This document shows positions 53,986-63,884 of a stretch of DNA of 64,000 nt, in pieces (positions within the stretch are counted from its first letter, which is position 1; the number at the start of each line of letters is the position of its first letter). The stretch covers positions 192,149 to 256,148 of the forward strand of contig NZ_FUFN01000010.1 of the NCBI RefSeq assembly GCF_900162615.1, given 5' to 3'. Both the position numbers and the translations under genes were made by a program. The notes under the pieces were generated by a model. The model was not told the DNA's origin, did no database searches, and worked only from the letters and a program-made list of their open reading frames with translations. This DNA comes from Virgibacillus proomii. Its GTDB lineage: Bacteria; Bacillota; Bacilli; Bacillales; Amphibacillaceae.

Positions 53986-54550
53986 TTGAAAATTATAGAT
54001 CAAGTTCTTTTAACTAAAGGAGCAAGAAGATTTGGCGTTAATCTATCTGACTTAAAACAATTTGGCGGGTTTACAAACAATGTTTTTGAAGTTAACAGCG
54101 ACAGAGGAACATTTATGATAAAGTATTATCCGAGTTCCATGTATGAAAAACATTCTATTGAATCGGAGTTAGACTGGATTATATATTTATTTGAATCTGG
54201 AGTGAATGTAACAGCCCCTATCGTTTCTATTAATGGAAAGCTCTTGGAAGTAGTAGTATTAAATAATGAAGAAGTTTGTTGGGTAGTAGCATTTGAAAAA
54301 GCTAAAGGTAAATTTGTTGACGTTTCCAACGATGAAGAATGGAACTCCAACCTTTTCTATAGCTGGGGTAAGACGTTAGGAAAAGATAAAAAGGAAAGAT
54401 TGGAATAACGGATTACTTTTTACAGATACAATTAGTGTTAGTAGGGCGATAATACGGAAGTGGGAGACATTTATTCATGAACTGAATAAGCTGCCTAAAG
54501 ATAAAAACTGTTATGGAATGAACCATCATGACTTACATCATAAAAATTTT
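53986..54550 (+). pseudogene. Aminoglycoside-phosphotransferase-family gene, truncated
   Basis: From TTG 53986 (SD AAAGGTGGTGG) about 135 residues show the N-lobe (LKQFGGFTNNVFEVNSDRGT, FMIKYYPSS with the ATP Lys) and then a stop. Another frame continues RKWETFIHELNKLPKDKNC and GMNHHDLHHKNF, the catalytic loop HxDLHxxN. At that point the dispersed repeat (copy H) begins and the rest is gone. Internal deletion plus repeat insertion inactivated it. Confidence 0.75.
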
Positions 54551-54595
54551 TATCCCGCATGTAACTGGCAGTAAGACTTACTTGAACATATAGAG
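54549..54595. repeat. Dispersed hairpin repeat, fragment H
   Basis: TTTATCCCGCATGTAACTGG then CAGTAAGACTTACTTG matches the left end of the family, with the arm variant ACTGGCAGT of copy F. It begins exactly where the phosphotransferase reading frame breaks off. Confidence 0.75.
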
Positions 54596-54606
54596 GAGGA
54601 GTCTTT

Positions 54607-55146
54607 TTGTTTGTTTCTAAAAGAATTAAATTAAGAAAAATGACAATGGAGGATGTAGAACGATATCATTCTTGGAGAAATGATGTTGATGTAATGATTT
54701 CTACCAACCCCTTATTGGATTTGTACACATTATCAGAAACAAAAGCTTTTGTTGAAGGAGTTATCCTAAATTCAAGCTCATCCAAAAGTTATATCATTCA
54801 GGATAAAGCTAATGAAAAAGCAATTGGTATCACATCATTAATTAACATGGATCAAAAAAACAGAAACGCAGAATGTATTATTGATATTGGCGAAAAAGAT
54901 TATTGGGGAAAGGGAATTGGTAAAGAGGCATTAAAATTACTGCTTGATTATGCCTTTCTAGAAATGAATTTACATCGTGTATCATTACGCGTATTTTCAT
55001 TTAACGAAAGGGCGCTTCATTTATATAATAAAATGGGCTTTAAACAGGAAGGTGTAAGTAGACAAGCATTGTTTCGCAATGGCAAGTGGCATGATATCAT
55101 CCATATGGGAATACTTGAACGTGAATATTTGGCGATGCAAGATTAG
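54607..55146 (+). CDS. GNAT-family N-acetyltransferase (RimJ/RimL-like)
   Basis: TTG 54607 follows GAGGAGGAG with good spacing; 179 residues. The pattern RIKLRKMTMEDVERYHSWRN, IDIGEKDYWGKGIGKEALKL (acetyl-CoA loop), LHRVSLRVFSFNERALHLYN and KMGFKQEGVSRQALFRNGKW is that of the RimJ/RimL/SpeG-like group, which acetylates protein N-termini, polyamines or small molecules. Its SD lies in or next to the end of repeat fragment H, so the repeat may have altered its expression. Confidence 0.88.
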   Translation: MFVSKRIKLRKMTMEDVERYHSWRNDVDVMISTNPLLDLYTLSETKAFVEGVILNSSSSKSYIIQDKANEKAIGITSLINMDQKNRNAECIIDIGEKDYWGKGIGKEALKLLLDYAFLEMNLHRVSLRVFSFNERALHLYNKMGFKQEGVSRQALFRNGKWHDIIHMGILEREYLAMQD

Positions 55147-55192
55147 CAGTTCAGGCTACACATTCCGTAGTTGAACAAACGATATGGCTGTT

Positions 55193-55450
55193 TATCCTAC
55201 ATCTAAGGTGTCGTAACACTCTCCTTACAAGAGTTATAGAGAATGCGAAGAAGTTTAAGGGGAGATAGTGGTACCTAAATGCCCAGTTTGTTTATGTCAA
55301 CAGGACAAGGAAAACCCACGACAGCGATACTTCGCACGTAGAAAAAGCGGTTTGCTTTTTCAAGGATAGAGAAGCTTTGAAGGAGTACACCGCAAAAACT
55401 CCGACAACGATACATCGTATGCAGAAAAACTTTTTCTCATCCCCAACCGA
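55193..55450. repeat. Dispersed hairpin repeat, copy I (long form)
   Basis: It begins TATCCTACATCTAAGGTGTCG. CTCTCCTT pairs with AAGGGGAG (G-U), followed by GGTACCTAAATGCCCAGTTTG, then ACAGCGATACTTCGCACGT and TTTGCTTTTTCAAGGA. It lacks the second hairpin and abuts the stop of the leftward GNAT gene. Confidence 0.75.
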
Positions 55451-55454
55451 TGAA

Positions 55455-55928
55455 TTAAATTAGTTTTTTTGCAAATAATACTCTATCTTGATCTTGCCCA
55501 TCATAATTAGCCGTTACTTCGATTCCATCGATTTTTTTATTTCCTGTTTGAATGACAAACCCCATCTTCATATGATAGGCAATGGAAGTTTTGTTAACAG
55601 GAGATGTTACACAACGTATAATATGACGGTCATTTTGTTGGGCCACTTTAAAAAAATGGTAATATAATTCCTTCCCAATCTTCTGTTTTCTAAATTTAGG
55701 ATGAACCCCGACAAAATGGATATATGCTTCATTATGTTTAGACTGTGAGAGAAATCCAATGAGGAAACCTACAATTTCTCCACTTATTTCAGCAATAAAG
55801 CTTGTATTTGTAAAATGATCAAAAAACAACTTTGGCAGCATATCTGACATATTTCTTCCGCCCCACCATTTATTAATTAACGGTGATAAGATGTAATAGT
55901 CGGAACTTTTGACAAAACGAATTTTCAT
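55455..55928 (-). CDS. GNAT-family N-acetyltransferase
   Basis: 157 residues from ATG 55928 (SD TAGGAGAA). It shows SFIAEISGEIVGFLIGFLSQ, the acetyl-CoA loop in HFVGVHPKFRKQKIGKELYY (family pattern Q/RxxGxG is here RKQKIGKEL), and SPVNKTSIAYHMKMGF. The substrate is unknown. It converges with the previous GNAT gene around repeat copy I. Confidence 0.85.
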   Translation of the reverse strand: MKIRFVKSSDYYILSPLINKWWGGRNMSDMLPKLFFDHFTNTSFIAEISGEIVGFLIGFLSQSKHNEAYIHFVGVHPKFRKQKIGKELYYHFFKVAQQNDRHIIRCVTSPVNKTSIAYHMKMGFVIQTGNKKIDGIEVTANYDGQDQDRVLFAKKLI

Positions 55929-55944
55929 TTTATTCTCCTATGAT

Positions 55945-56062
55945 TTATTTTATTTGTAACATATGATGTTGTTCATGTAGTGCGATGATTTTTGCCACCA
56001 GTTTCATTGTCACGGTACCTTCTTCAGAATGTATGGTTTCTTCATCCCTAACTCTATCGTAC
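55945..56062 (-). pseudogene. Possible DinB-family C-terminal fragment
   Basis: Read leftward: RVRDEETIHSEEGTVTMKLV then AKIIALHEQHHMLQIK and stop. The E-x-H-x2-H-like end (HEQHH) resembles DinB/DUF664 metal-site C-termini. Only about 36 residues remain and there is no start. Confidence 0.35.
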
Positions 56063-56922
56063 TAAAATATCACTAGCGTTACATATAAAAATTTAGATCA
56101 AGTCAACAATATTTTTTTAAGTCTAAGGTTTTACAATTAGGTGAACTAACCTACGACCTTTCTGCTATACCGCTTTCATTTAAGTATTCATCTACTACTC
56201 TGTTTAGATAGTAATCTGGTTTTACTTCTTGGGAGATGACATTATCAATACCGGATGGCTTGATTATGTGGTTCATTGTTTTAGCTGTCTGTGGAGTTAT
56301 GATAGATAATGTTAATTATAATGAAATAATTGCACTACATAAATATTTAGTAGACAATCTACTATCCCTTTTTATTATAAATTTTAGATATAAAATACAC
56401 TATTGTTTGAGTTTTTGGTACTTAATTTTCGCTTTAATCCTTTTATTTCAAAAGGCAGATTTATCAGTAATTGTTTCTCTACACAAGATTGTAGCTGCTT
56501 TAAGGACTTAACGAAAATTCGCCTTGATTAAGTTCTTATACATACCTCTTATATAAAACAAGTTCTCCCTGTTCGTCCTTAAAGAAGAAAGGGAGAACTT
56601 TTTAGTACGGTATTAAAATTACTCTCTTTCTATACTTCTCCATAAACTCTTATAAGAACTATTTACAAATTTAACAAATTGATGCATGATTTGCGAGCGT
56701 TTACTTTCGAACTGACTATCTAATTATTTTATACAGAGGCAACTGGATGTTAAATTGAAAATCTATTGAAACATTATTAACTTTAGTGTAAAATAAGTAA
56801 TAATTTTGTAATAGTTTATATAATATTTTCCAAATTTGTTTGGGTATCCCTGTGAAAACTGTTTAGGAATCTGACATTATTGAAGATTAGGACATTGTTT
56901 TAAAGGTTAAGGAGGAGAAAGA
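56063..56922. other. Intergenic region before the efflux operon
   Basis: About 860 bases. A terminator-like hairpin (AAGTTCTCCCT 56560-56570 with AGGGAGAACTT 56590-56600, then TTT) is clear. A 91-codon hydrophobic frame (56236-56511) lacks a usable SD. AT-rich sequence with TATAATAT near 56818-56826 may hold the efflux promoter. Confidence 0.4.
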
Positions 56923-58137
56923 ATGAGCAAGAAGAAAAAGACTATTCTGACGACTATAATTACCCTAGTTGTTTTAGTGGGCGTTGGAGGTTATTTTTTC
57001 TTTACTAGAGGAACAAGTACCGCAGTAGAAGAAGGAGAACTCATGCCGTTGATGGTAAGTGATTTAAGTGGTGAGATGAGTTCAGGAAGTGAATTATTTG
57101 CTGGTGTGGTAGAACCAAAGGAAACGCAGAAAATTATGCTGGAGCCGGAACGTGGCAGAGTGAAAGAGATTTTTGTTAAAGAGGGAGACGAAGTCAAAAA
57201 AGGGGATAAGCTCTTTTCTTATCATAATCCTGAAGGACAAATGCTATTAAAAGAAAAAGCAATTGATTTAGAAATGGCGAATATAACAATTAATCAGAAA
57301 AGTAAAGAAGTTGATTCCCTGCGTAAGCAATTATCAAAAGCAGAAGATGAGGAAAAAGGGGAAATTCGCGAGCAGTTAAATCAGGCAGAAATAGATTTGA
57401 AAGTGGCGAATTTGGATGCACAAAAAGCTAGAATGATGCATGAAGAGGAACAGAAAAAAGTAAATAATAATATAGTGACAGCCAAGGTAAACGGTATTGT
57501 TCAAAAAATCGATGAAGAACAGCAGCAAAAACAGCAAACTGATGAGGAAACTGGTTCAGAACCTTCAGGAGGCACATTTATGCAAATTGTGAATACAGAA
57601 GCTGCTTATGTAGAGGGAACCGTCAATGAGCTTGTGAAAGATGGTTTAAAAGTTGGTCTTGAAGTTAATGTTGCCAGTAGAAAGGATCCAGAACAGACAT
57701 GGCCTGGGAAGATTGCAGAGATCGGTAAGCTGCCAGTAGAACAGTCCGAAGAGGGTGCTGAAATGGACATGTATTCAGAAGATCCTAGCAATCCAAACGC
57801 TTCTAAATACTCGTTCAAGGTGGAGCTGAAGAGTCATGAAGGGTTGGAATTTGGATATCATGTATTTATTGAATTAGCTGAAGAAGGCGCTAAAGGGGAA
57901 GAAGTAGTGCTGCCAACAGAATATATCGTGCAGGAAGAAGAGAAGCCGTATGTTTGGAAAGTCAAAGATGAAGCGCTTGTTAAACAAGAGGTTGAATTGG
58001 GAGCAGAAAAAGAAGATGGCATGATGATAGTAGTGAAAAAGGGATTGAAGGCCGATGATTACATTCTATTCCCGGAAGATTCATTAAAAGAGGGAAAGAA
58101 GGTTACAATTGATGATTCAATTGAAGAAGATTTCTAA
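56923..58137 (+). CDS. Efflux adaptor (membrane-fusion) protein, MacA-like
   Basis: The 404-aa protein follows AAGGAGGAG. It has an N-terminal membrane anchor (ILTTIITLVVLVGVGGYFFF) and biotinyl-lipoyl half motifs (GRVKEIFVKEGDEVKKGDKL at about 78-97, and VTAKVNGIVQKI near 187). Between them lies a helical hairpin (about 105-185) with many Gln, and a beta-barrel region follows. In Gram-positives such HlyD/MacA-type adaptors work with MacB-like ABC transporters to expel peptides or lipids. Its 3' end overlaps the ATPase gene by 26 bases. Confidence 0.88.
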   Translation: MSKKKKTILTTIITLVVLVGVGGYFFFTRGTSTAVEEGELMPLMVSDLSGEMSSGSELFAGVVEPKETQKIMLEPERGRVKEIFVKEGDEVKKGDKLFSYHNPEGQMLLKEKAIDLEMANITINQKSKEVDSLRKQLSKAEDEEKGEIREQLNQAEIDLKVANLDAQKARMMHEEEQKKVNNNIVTAKVNGIVQKIDEEQQQKQQTDEETGSEPSGGTFMQIVNTEAAYVEGTVNELVKDGLKVGLEVNVASRKDPEQTWPGKIAEIGKLPVEQSEEGAEMDMYSEDPSNPNASKYSFKVELKSHEGLEFGYHVFIELAEEGAKGEEVVLPTEYIVQEEEKPYVWKVKDEALVKQEVELGAEKEDGMMIVVKKGLKADDYILFPEDSLKEGKKVTIDDSIEEDF

Positions 58138-58798
58138 ATCCTATAAACAAGGAAAAGAACAAGTCCCGGTTCTACATAACATTGATCTAACCATTGAGCA
58201 AGGGGAATATGTGTCAATTATGGGGCCTTCTGGATCGGGAAAATCTACTATCATGAACATTATTGGTTGTTTGGATACACCTACTTCAGGAGAATATACA
58301 CTGGAAGGGATGGATATGCTCGCCGGCAAGAATAATGGGCTGGCGACAATCCGCAATCGTTTTATAGGTTTTGTCTTTCAAAGCTTTAATTTACTGCCTC
58401 GTTCAACAGCACTTGAAAATGTGGAATTGCCATTGATATATGCAAAAGTAGATAAAAAAGAGCGGAAAGAACGGGCAATTGAAGCACTTGAAAAAGTAGG
58501 TTTAGGGGATCGGCTGCATTTTAGACCAACTCAGCTTTCAGGTGGGCAAAAGCAGCGGGTGGCAATTGCAAGAGCTGTTGTCAATAACCCAAAATTTGTG
58601 CTCGCGGATGAACCGACTGGAGCGCTTGATTCTAAATCAAGCGAGCAAGTGATGGAGATCTTTACGAAACTCAATCAAGAAGGAGTGACGGTTGTTTTAG
58701 TGACACATGAGCAGGAAATAGCTGTGTATACAAATCGAACCATTTTCCTTCGTGACGGCCGGATTCTTAAGGATGAAAGGAGAGCAGTCAATGCTTGA
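58112..58798 (+). CDS. ABC transporter ATP-binding protein, MacB/LolD type
   Basis: The start is ATG 58112 (MIQLKKISKSYKQGKEQVPV) within the end of the adaptor gene, SD AGGTTAC-like, so translation is coupled. The 228-aa ATPase has Walker A GPSGSGKST, Q-loop FVFQSFNLLPRSTA, signature LSGGQKQRVAIARA, Walker B FVLADEPTGALDS and H-loop VTHEQE. The MacB-type LLPRSTALENVELPL is present. It overlaps the permease gene by eight bases. Confidence 0.92.
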   Translation: MIQLKKISKSYKQGKEQVPVLHNIDLTIEQGEYVSIMGPSGSGKSTIMNIIGCLDTPTSGEYTLEGMDMLAGKNNGLATIRNRFIGFVFQSFNLLPRSTALENVELPLIYAKVDKKERKERAIEALEKVGLGDRLHFRPTQLSGGQKQRVAIARAVVNNPKFVLADEPTGALDSKSSEQVMEIFTKLNQEGVTVVLVTHEQEIAVYTNRTIFLRDGRILKDERRAVNA

Positions 58799-60038
58799 TA
58801 ATATTAAACTTTCTTTCCAGTCCATCTTTGCCCATAAAATGCGGTCCATTTTAACAATGCTCGGAGTGATAATTGGTATTGCAGCCATCATTACGATTGT
58901 ATCCATGATAGAGGGGCAGAAAGAAAGCTTAAAGTCTGAAATGATTGGCACGGGCAATAACTCGGTTACAGTCATGTTTCAATCGGACAGTGCTGTTGAC
59001 ATGATGTCGGGAGAATATATTGGCGACGTGCAGGAAGATCCGCCACCGGATGTACTGTTACCTGTATCGCAAGAGCGTTTGCAAGAAGCAGCTGATATAG
59101 ATGCCGTAAAAAATGTTGCACTTTTTTACCAAAATTATGCAGAAGTGTTTCATTTAAACAACTACTTGGATGCAGAAATTTATGCAACAGATGAACGTTA
59201 TTTGACATCTTTTCCAATAAATATTTTAGAAGGTAGAAAAATAACCGCTTTAGAATATAATAAAGGTCGTCAGGTAGCAATAATTAATGAAGCGATGAGA
59301 GATAGCCTATTTCCAGAAGATGGCGTGGCGCTCAATAAAGTCATTGAGGTGAATGCAGTTCCATTTCGAGTAGTAGGAGTCTATGTAGATCAGAAAGTTA
59401 ATGAAGATAGTATGTGGATGATGGATGACAGTGAAGGCAAAATGCTGATTCCCAAAGCTGCCTGGTCTCATTTAGGTAGCTTTAACGACTTGCCGCAAGC
59501 TCTTGTACAGGCTAAACGTTCTGATGATTTAGAGACAGCAGGGCAAGCAGTTGCTGACGTATTGAACCAAGATATCCCAACTGAATCTACCTGGCACTAC
59601 AGTATTCCAAATGTAGATGAAATTATCGCTGATATTGAAGAAGTCAACCGTGCTTTCACATTGCTTCTGGGCGGAATTGCCAGTATCTCTCTACTAGTGG
59701 GGGGAATTGGCGTAATGAATATTATGCTTGTATCAGTAACAGAAAGAACTCGTGAAATTGGTATTAAAAAGGCCTTAGGAGCAAAGCAGGGAGTGATATT
59801 AACTCAGTTTCTTACAGAAGCAGCTGTGCTGACGAGTATTGGGGGAATTGTCGGCATATTAATAGGAATCGGTGGAGCGAAAGCCATATCTCATTTTGCT
59901 AAACTTCCATTTGCTATTCCAGTTCCAGCGATCATCGGTTCTGTGCTGTTTTCCATGATTATTGGGATTGTATTTGGATTGCTTCCATCTATGAAGGCAG
60001 CCAAAATGAAACCTATTGATGCACTGCGTTATGAATAA
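58791..60038 (+). CDS. ABC transporter permease, MacB type
   Basis: The start is ATG 58791 after AAAGGAGAG (MLDNIKLSFQSIFAHKMRSI), giving 415 residues. The layout is MacB-like: an N-terminal helix (LTMLGVIIGIAAIITIVSM), a large extracytoplasmic domain (about 50-285) and three C-terminal helices (LLLGGIASISLLVGGIGVMN, LTSIGGIVGILIGI, GSVLFSMIIGIVFGLLPS). VTERTREIGIKKALGA is the FtsX-like coupling loop. Together with the two upstream genes it forms a tripartite exporter. Confidence 0.92.
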   Translation: MLDNIKLSFQSIFAHKMRSILTMLGVIIGIAAIITIVSMIEGQKESLKSEMIGTGNNSVTVMFQSDSAVDMMSGEYIGDVQEDPPPDVLLPVSQERLQEAADIDAVKNVALFYQNYAEVFHLNNYLDAEIYATDERYLTSFPINILEGRKITALEYNKGRQVAIINEAMRDSLFPEDGVALNKVIEVNAVPFRVVGVYVDQKVNEDSMWMMDDSEGKMLIPKAAWSHLGSFNDLPQALVQAKRSDDLETAGQAVADVLNQDIPTESTWHYSIPNVDEIIADIEEVNRAFTLLLGGIASISLLVGGIGVMNIMLVSVTERTREIGIKKALGAKQGVILTQFLTEAAVLTSIGGIVGILIGIGGAKAISHFAKLPFAIPVPAIIGSVLFSMIIGIVFGLLPSMKAAKMKPIDALRYE

Positions 60039-60458
60039 ATAAACACTTTGATGAAGCCGGCAGCACTGACAAACAAAAATGTTAGTGCTGCTTATGTTTC
60101 TTTGCTAAAACGTCGGAAATGCCTCCTAATAAGAAACAGACAGCAAGTCATCAAATAACGAGGAAAGTCTGATGGAGAATATTTAACGTTAGGCTTATTA
60201 TCAGGGGGACCCGTTAATTGGAGTACGATTTCATTGAATGCGAAGATAAATTCGTTTAGTTCATTTAAGACATGGCAACAAGCAGATTTCTATACATACA
60301 TGTTAAAAAAACTTCGAGAATTTGATTACATTAATTGCCGAAGAAAAAGTAATTTTAATGAAGCAAGGATATAGTTTATTAGATGGAAGGAAGTAGTCCG
60401 CTTTATATGGAAGCAGCTAAAATCAATTTGGGAGAGGTTATTTTGACAAGTTAAATAA
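60039..60458. other. Gap with a short gene remnant
   Basis: An open stretch from about 60162 to 60373 reads SDGEYLTLGLLSGGPVNWST and FSSFKTWQQADFYTYMLKKL with no start codon, directly after a stop. It looks like a fragment of a larger gene. The left end of the Tn3-type element follows, so transposon activity may have removed the rest. Confidence 0.35.
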
Positions 60459-60496
60459 GGGGTACTACCAACAAAAAGCGGAAAATGTACGCTAAG
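60459..60496. repeat. Tn3-family terminal inverted repeat (left end)
   Basis: GGGGTACTACCAACAAAAAG...TGTACGCTAAG is exactly 38 bp with the GGGG start and the ACGCTAAG inner end shared with Tn1546-type Tn3 transposons. Confidence 0.8.
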
Positions 60497-60512
60497 CAAA
60501 ATTCGACATAAA

Positions 60513-60553
60513 AAAAGCCGATTTTCCTACGCTAAGGAATTTTTCGGCTTTCA
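60513..60553 (-). terminator. Terminator of tnpA
   Basis: AAAGCCGA pairs with TCGGCTTT. Read leftward it is followed by a run of T. Confidence 0.65.
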
Positions 60554-60555
60554 TT

Positions 60556-62569
60556 TTATTGATTGAGAGGGCGCAGGGAATTTAAGTTTTTTATTTTTGC
60601 CATATCAAAGGTGTATTCCCCAAGAAAATTGATATGTTCCCAACCTAGTGGTGAAATATGTTTTAATAAGTCCTCTCGAAAATTTCCTTTTTCCTTTAAC
60701 ACTTTAGTTGCTTCGGTAAGGTATACGGTATTCCATACGCTAATTGCGTTAATTATAATATTTAAAGCACTTGCGCGTTGCAACTGATCTTGTAAGCCCC
60801 TTTCCCGTAACTCGCCTCTTTTCCCAAAAAATAATGCTCTTGCCAAACCATTCATGGCTTCTCCTTTATTTAGACCTCGCTGGATACGTCTACGTAGTGT
60901 CTCACTGGATATGTAATCCAAGATAAAAATAGTTTTTTCGATTCTTCCCATTTCTCGTAAAGCAGTGGCTAATTTGTTTTGCCTTGCATATGAACCTAAC
61001 TTTCCCATAATAAGTGAACCAGATGCTTTTCCTTCTCTAATAGAATAGGCTAATCGAAGTACATCATCAAAGTTTTCCTGAATAACCTTTGTATTAATCC
61101 GTCCACGAAGTAAGTTTTCCAATTTAGGAAAATCACTTGGCTTTTGAATTGTGTATAGTTTAGCGTCAGTTAAATCACGAATTCTTGGTGCAAATCGAAA
61201 ACCCAGCAAATGGCTCAAACCGAAAACCTGATTGGTGTAACCAGCTGTATCAGTATAATGCTCCTCAATATTTAACTCCGTCTCATGATGAAGTAACCCA
61301 TCGATTACATGTACAGCATCTCTCGCATTCGTATTAATGACCTTCGTATAAAAAGAAGAGAATTGATCACTTGTAAACCGATAAATGGTTGCACCTTTGC
61401 CTGTCCCATAATGAGGATTTGATTCGGCGTGCAAAGATGATACACCAACCTGTACTCGCATTCCATCAGATGAAGATGTGGTGCCATCACCCCAATATGA
61501 AGCAAGAGTTAATTTTTTCTGGAAATTCACCAATGTAGCTTGTGCCCGACTGATAGCGTCATCATACAAGCGCCATTGAGCAGCATTAGCCATTTGGTGA
61601 TAAGTAATTCCAGGTGTAGCATCTGCCATTTTAGTCAGACCAATATTTGTTCCCATTGCCATAAGTGCCGCCATCAGAATAGGGTTTTCCTCTTCCCTTG
61701 GTGGTCGATTGGTGGAAGCATGTACCAACATTTTATCAAATCCTGTCCAATGGGCTACCTCCATTAAAAGATCAGTGAGCTTTACCTTCGGCAACATATT
61801 GTACAAGGATAAACTAAAGTTTCGTGCTTCTTCGGGAGTATCTTTTTCTAAACGATCCAGTCTAAGTTTAGATTTTTCTATGTTTACTCCTTCAAGACCA
61901 TCAAGATTATTTGAAATCCATGTAAGCCGTTGAGTTAGTGCTTTCCTTTGTTGCTCAAGATATTCCTCTGCTGAGGAGCGAACTGCTAACTTAGTTTCTT
62001 CAAGATTTGTTGTTACCCAGTCCTCTTTAGCAACAAGGTACTCTTCAAAGTCTTTATGTAGCCTACTGCCAACAACATATACATCTCCTGAACGAATAGA
62101 TTTTTCAATTCCGTTAAGGCAGCCATTTCATAATAATGTCTATTTATGGTTCCTTCATCATCATAGACATGCTTCTGCCAACGTTTTGGAACAAAATCTA
62201 ATGGAGCCTCATCTGGTACTTTTCTTTTTCCAGACTCGTTCATTTCTTTCAATGCTTCTAAAGCGCGTATTAATGGTTCTGATGCTTTTGTCGAACGAAA
62301 CTCCAAAGATTTAAGAAGGGCAGGAGTATACTTTCTCAGATAAGTGAATCGATTTCCAAGCAAATCTAGATAATCATAATCCATCGGTCGAGCTAATTTT
62401 TTCGCTTCTTCAACGGAGGTAATGATTTTATCCCATGGCATTACTTTTTCAATGAAAAGGTATAATAGATTTCTAATTCACGTTCAGTCATATTCATTGG
62501 TATTTGCACAAATTCTGCTCTTTGATCTACTGTAAGTAATTCTTTTCCTCTTGAAGCTATTTCTACCAT
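60556..62569 (-). pseudogene. tnpA: Tn3-family transposase TnpA, disrupted
   Basis: From ATG 62569 the first 39 residues (MVEIASRGKELLTVDQRAEF) are the TnpA N-terminus. The frame then breaks and resumes at MPWDKIITSVEEAKKLARPM, so roughly 240 internal residues are missing. A one-base shift near 62125 breaks the frame again (true continuation SIRSGDVYVVGSRLHKDFEE). An open 416-residue stretch (60556-61806) then holds the DDE catalytic part (YWGDGTTSSSDGMRVQ, ATIYRFTSDQFSSFYTKVI, TDTAGYTNQVFGL) and the standard end. It cannot make a full transposase of about 980 residues. Confidence 0.88.
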
Positions 62570-62620
62570 CCTTTCATTAACAAAGGGGTTATTGTTATTG
62601 CTTGCAAAATAAAAGAGAGA

Positions 62621-63235
62621 TTAAACTTCCGCAGCATCCTTTTCCACCTGTTTAACAAGCTTGTAGAACGTCGTTTTTTTAACATCTGCTTGTCGCATTG
62701 CACTTGTTGCCGAAATATTACCTTTTTTCCATTCGTGATAAGCATCCATGAACGCATCTGTAATCCGTGCTTTGGGACGACCAAAAGTTTTGCCTTGCTT
62801 CTTTGCTACCTCAATTCCCTCACGCTGGCGTTTTCGTATTCGCTCCCGTTCCTCTTGTGCCATCCAGGAGAGAATTTGCAAAACAAGGTCGGCTATGAAG
62901 GTTCCCATACTGTCTTTATATTGCGTGGTATCAAGCAGTGGCATGTCCAAAACAACTATGTCAGCCTGAAGTTCCTTAGTAATGGCATTCCATTCCTGCA
63001 CGATTTCCACTTTATTCCGGCCAAATCGATCAAGAGAGTGAATATACAGCACATCCCCCGGACGAAGAATTCGTTTTAAAAGTTGATATTGTTCCCTTTG
63101 AAAATCCTTCCCACTCATCTTATCCATAAAAATGTCACGATCATTAATACCTTTTTCTCTCATTGCAATAATTTGGCGAGCTTCATTCTGGTCTTTGCTG
63201 CTTACCCGAATGTAACCATACTTCCGTTTTTCCAT
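62621..63235 (-). CDS. tnpR: Serine resolvase TnpR
   Basis: The start is ATG 63235 (MEKRKYGYIRVSSKDQNEAR), giving 204 residues. The N-terminal catalytic domain has the nucleophile Ser in YIRVSSKDQN and the Arg pair in LDRFGRNKVEI. The E-helix (LQILSWMAQEERERIRKRQ) leads into a C-terminal HTH (SATSAMRQADVKKTTFYKLV). It resolves Tn3-type cointegrates at res. It appears intact although its transposase partner is broken. Confidence 0.92.
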   Translation of the reverse strand: MEKRKYGYIRVSSKDQNEARQIIAMREKGINDRDIFMDKMSGKDFQREQYQLLKRILRPGDVLYIHSLDRFGRNKVEIVQEWNAITKELQADIVVLDMPLLDTTQYKDSMGTFIADLVLQILSWMAQEERERIRKRQREGIEVAKKQGKTFGRPKARITDAFMDAYHEWKKGNISATSAMRQADVKKTTFYKLVKQVEKDAAEV

Positions 63236-63290
63236 ATTATAAACATTCACTCTTTCTGTTGGTTTTTCTTTCCATATTATACTATATTTT

Positions 63291-63416
63291 GTTCGTAAAA
63301 GTATATGTAAATCAACGAACGTCCGTAAATGATTTTACGATGTTTACGAATTGGTAATTTTAATATTTATTGAAGGTTATAAGCTGTTCGTAAATGTGTA
63401 CTTTTATAAACGATAG
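63291..63416. promoter_or_regulatory. Candidate res site of the Tn3-type element
   Basis: Three imperfect dyads upstream of tnpR: GTTCGTAAAA...CAACGAAC (63291-63320), CGTCCGTAAAT...TTTACGAA (63320-63350) and GTTCGTAAATG...AAACGATAG (63386-63416). Number, spacing and position fit resolvase-binding subsites. Confidence 0.65.
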
Positions 63417-63444
63417 CAAACTCTTATTCCTAAACCTAATTGGG

Positions 63445-63482
63445 GTACAGACAGCAAAACGAAAATGAATGTTGGCGGTACC
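63445..63482. repeat. Degenerate right terminal repeat candidate
   Basis: The complement of this stretch begins GAGGTACCGCCAACA, matching 12 of the first 15 bases of the left 38-bp repeat in inverted orientation. The inner half does not match, so the right end is decayed or lies elsewhere. Confidence 0.4.
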
Positions 63483-63884
63483 TCTTAATAATGCTTTATA
63501 ATTTTTAAAAAATATTAATTATTTTCAATAAAATGTTATTTAATAAAAAAGTTTGTTAAGATGTTATTAATACACAGGATTGTAAAGTACTGTACTTCAA
63601 ATGTCGTTTAGTGAAAAAATTGGGAGGGAATTTTGATGAATAGGGAATAATTATTTAAAAGTGGTTCAAGAAAGGTTTAGAAGTGTTAAAGAACAAGGAG
63701 ATTTTAATCCTACGTTTGTTACAATTCGATTCAAACATCTTTGAACGTACAAAGCTTAAGAGTACATCAACTGCATCAATAATTATTGGTTGGCATCTCC
63801 ACCTATGCACTTTAATTTCCTAATCTGACAAGTGGTATTAATCTTCGCGATATTCTCATTATAAAAAATTAAAAGGAGTATACG
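63483..63884. other. Intergenic, small frames only
   Basis: AT-rich. GGGAGGG precedes ATG 63636, but that frame stops after four codons (MNRE). An overlapping frame (NYLKVVQERFRSVKEQGDF) ends at about 63744, so a broken short gene is possible. Confidence 0.3.

Noticed and set aside
56236..56511. 91-codon hydrophobic frame before the efflux operon
   Set aside because: The only SD-like GGGAG touches the start codon, and the hydrophobicity follows from AT-rich sequence. I could not support it as a gene.
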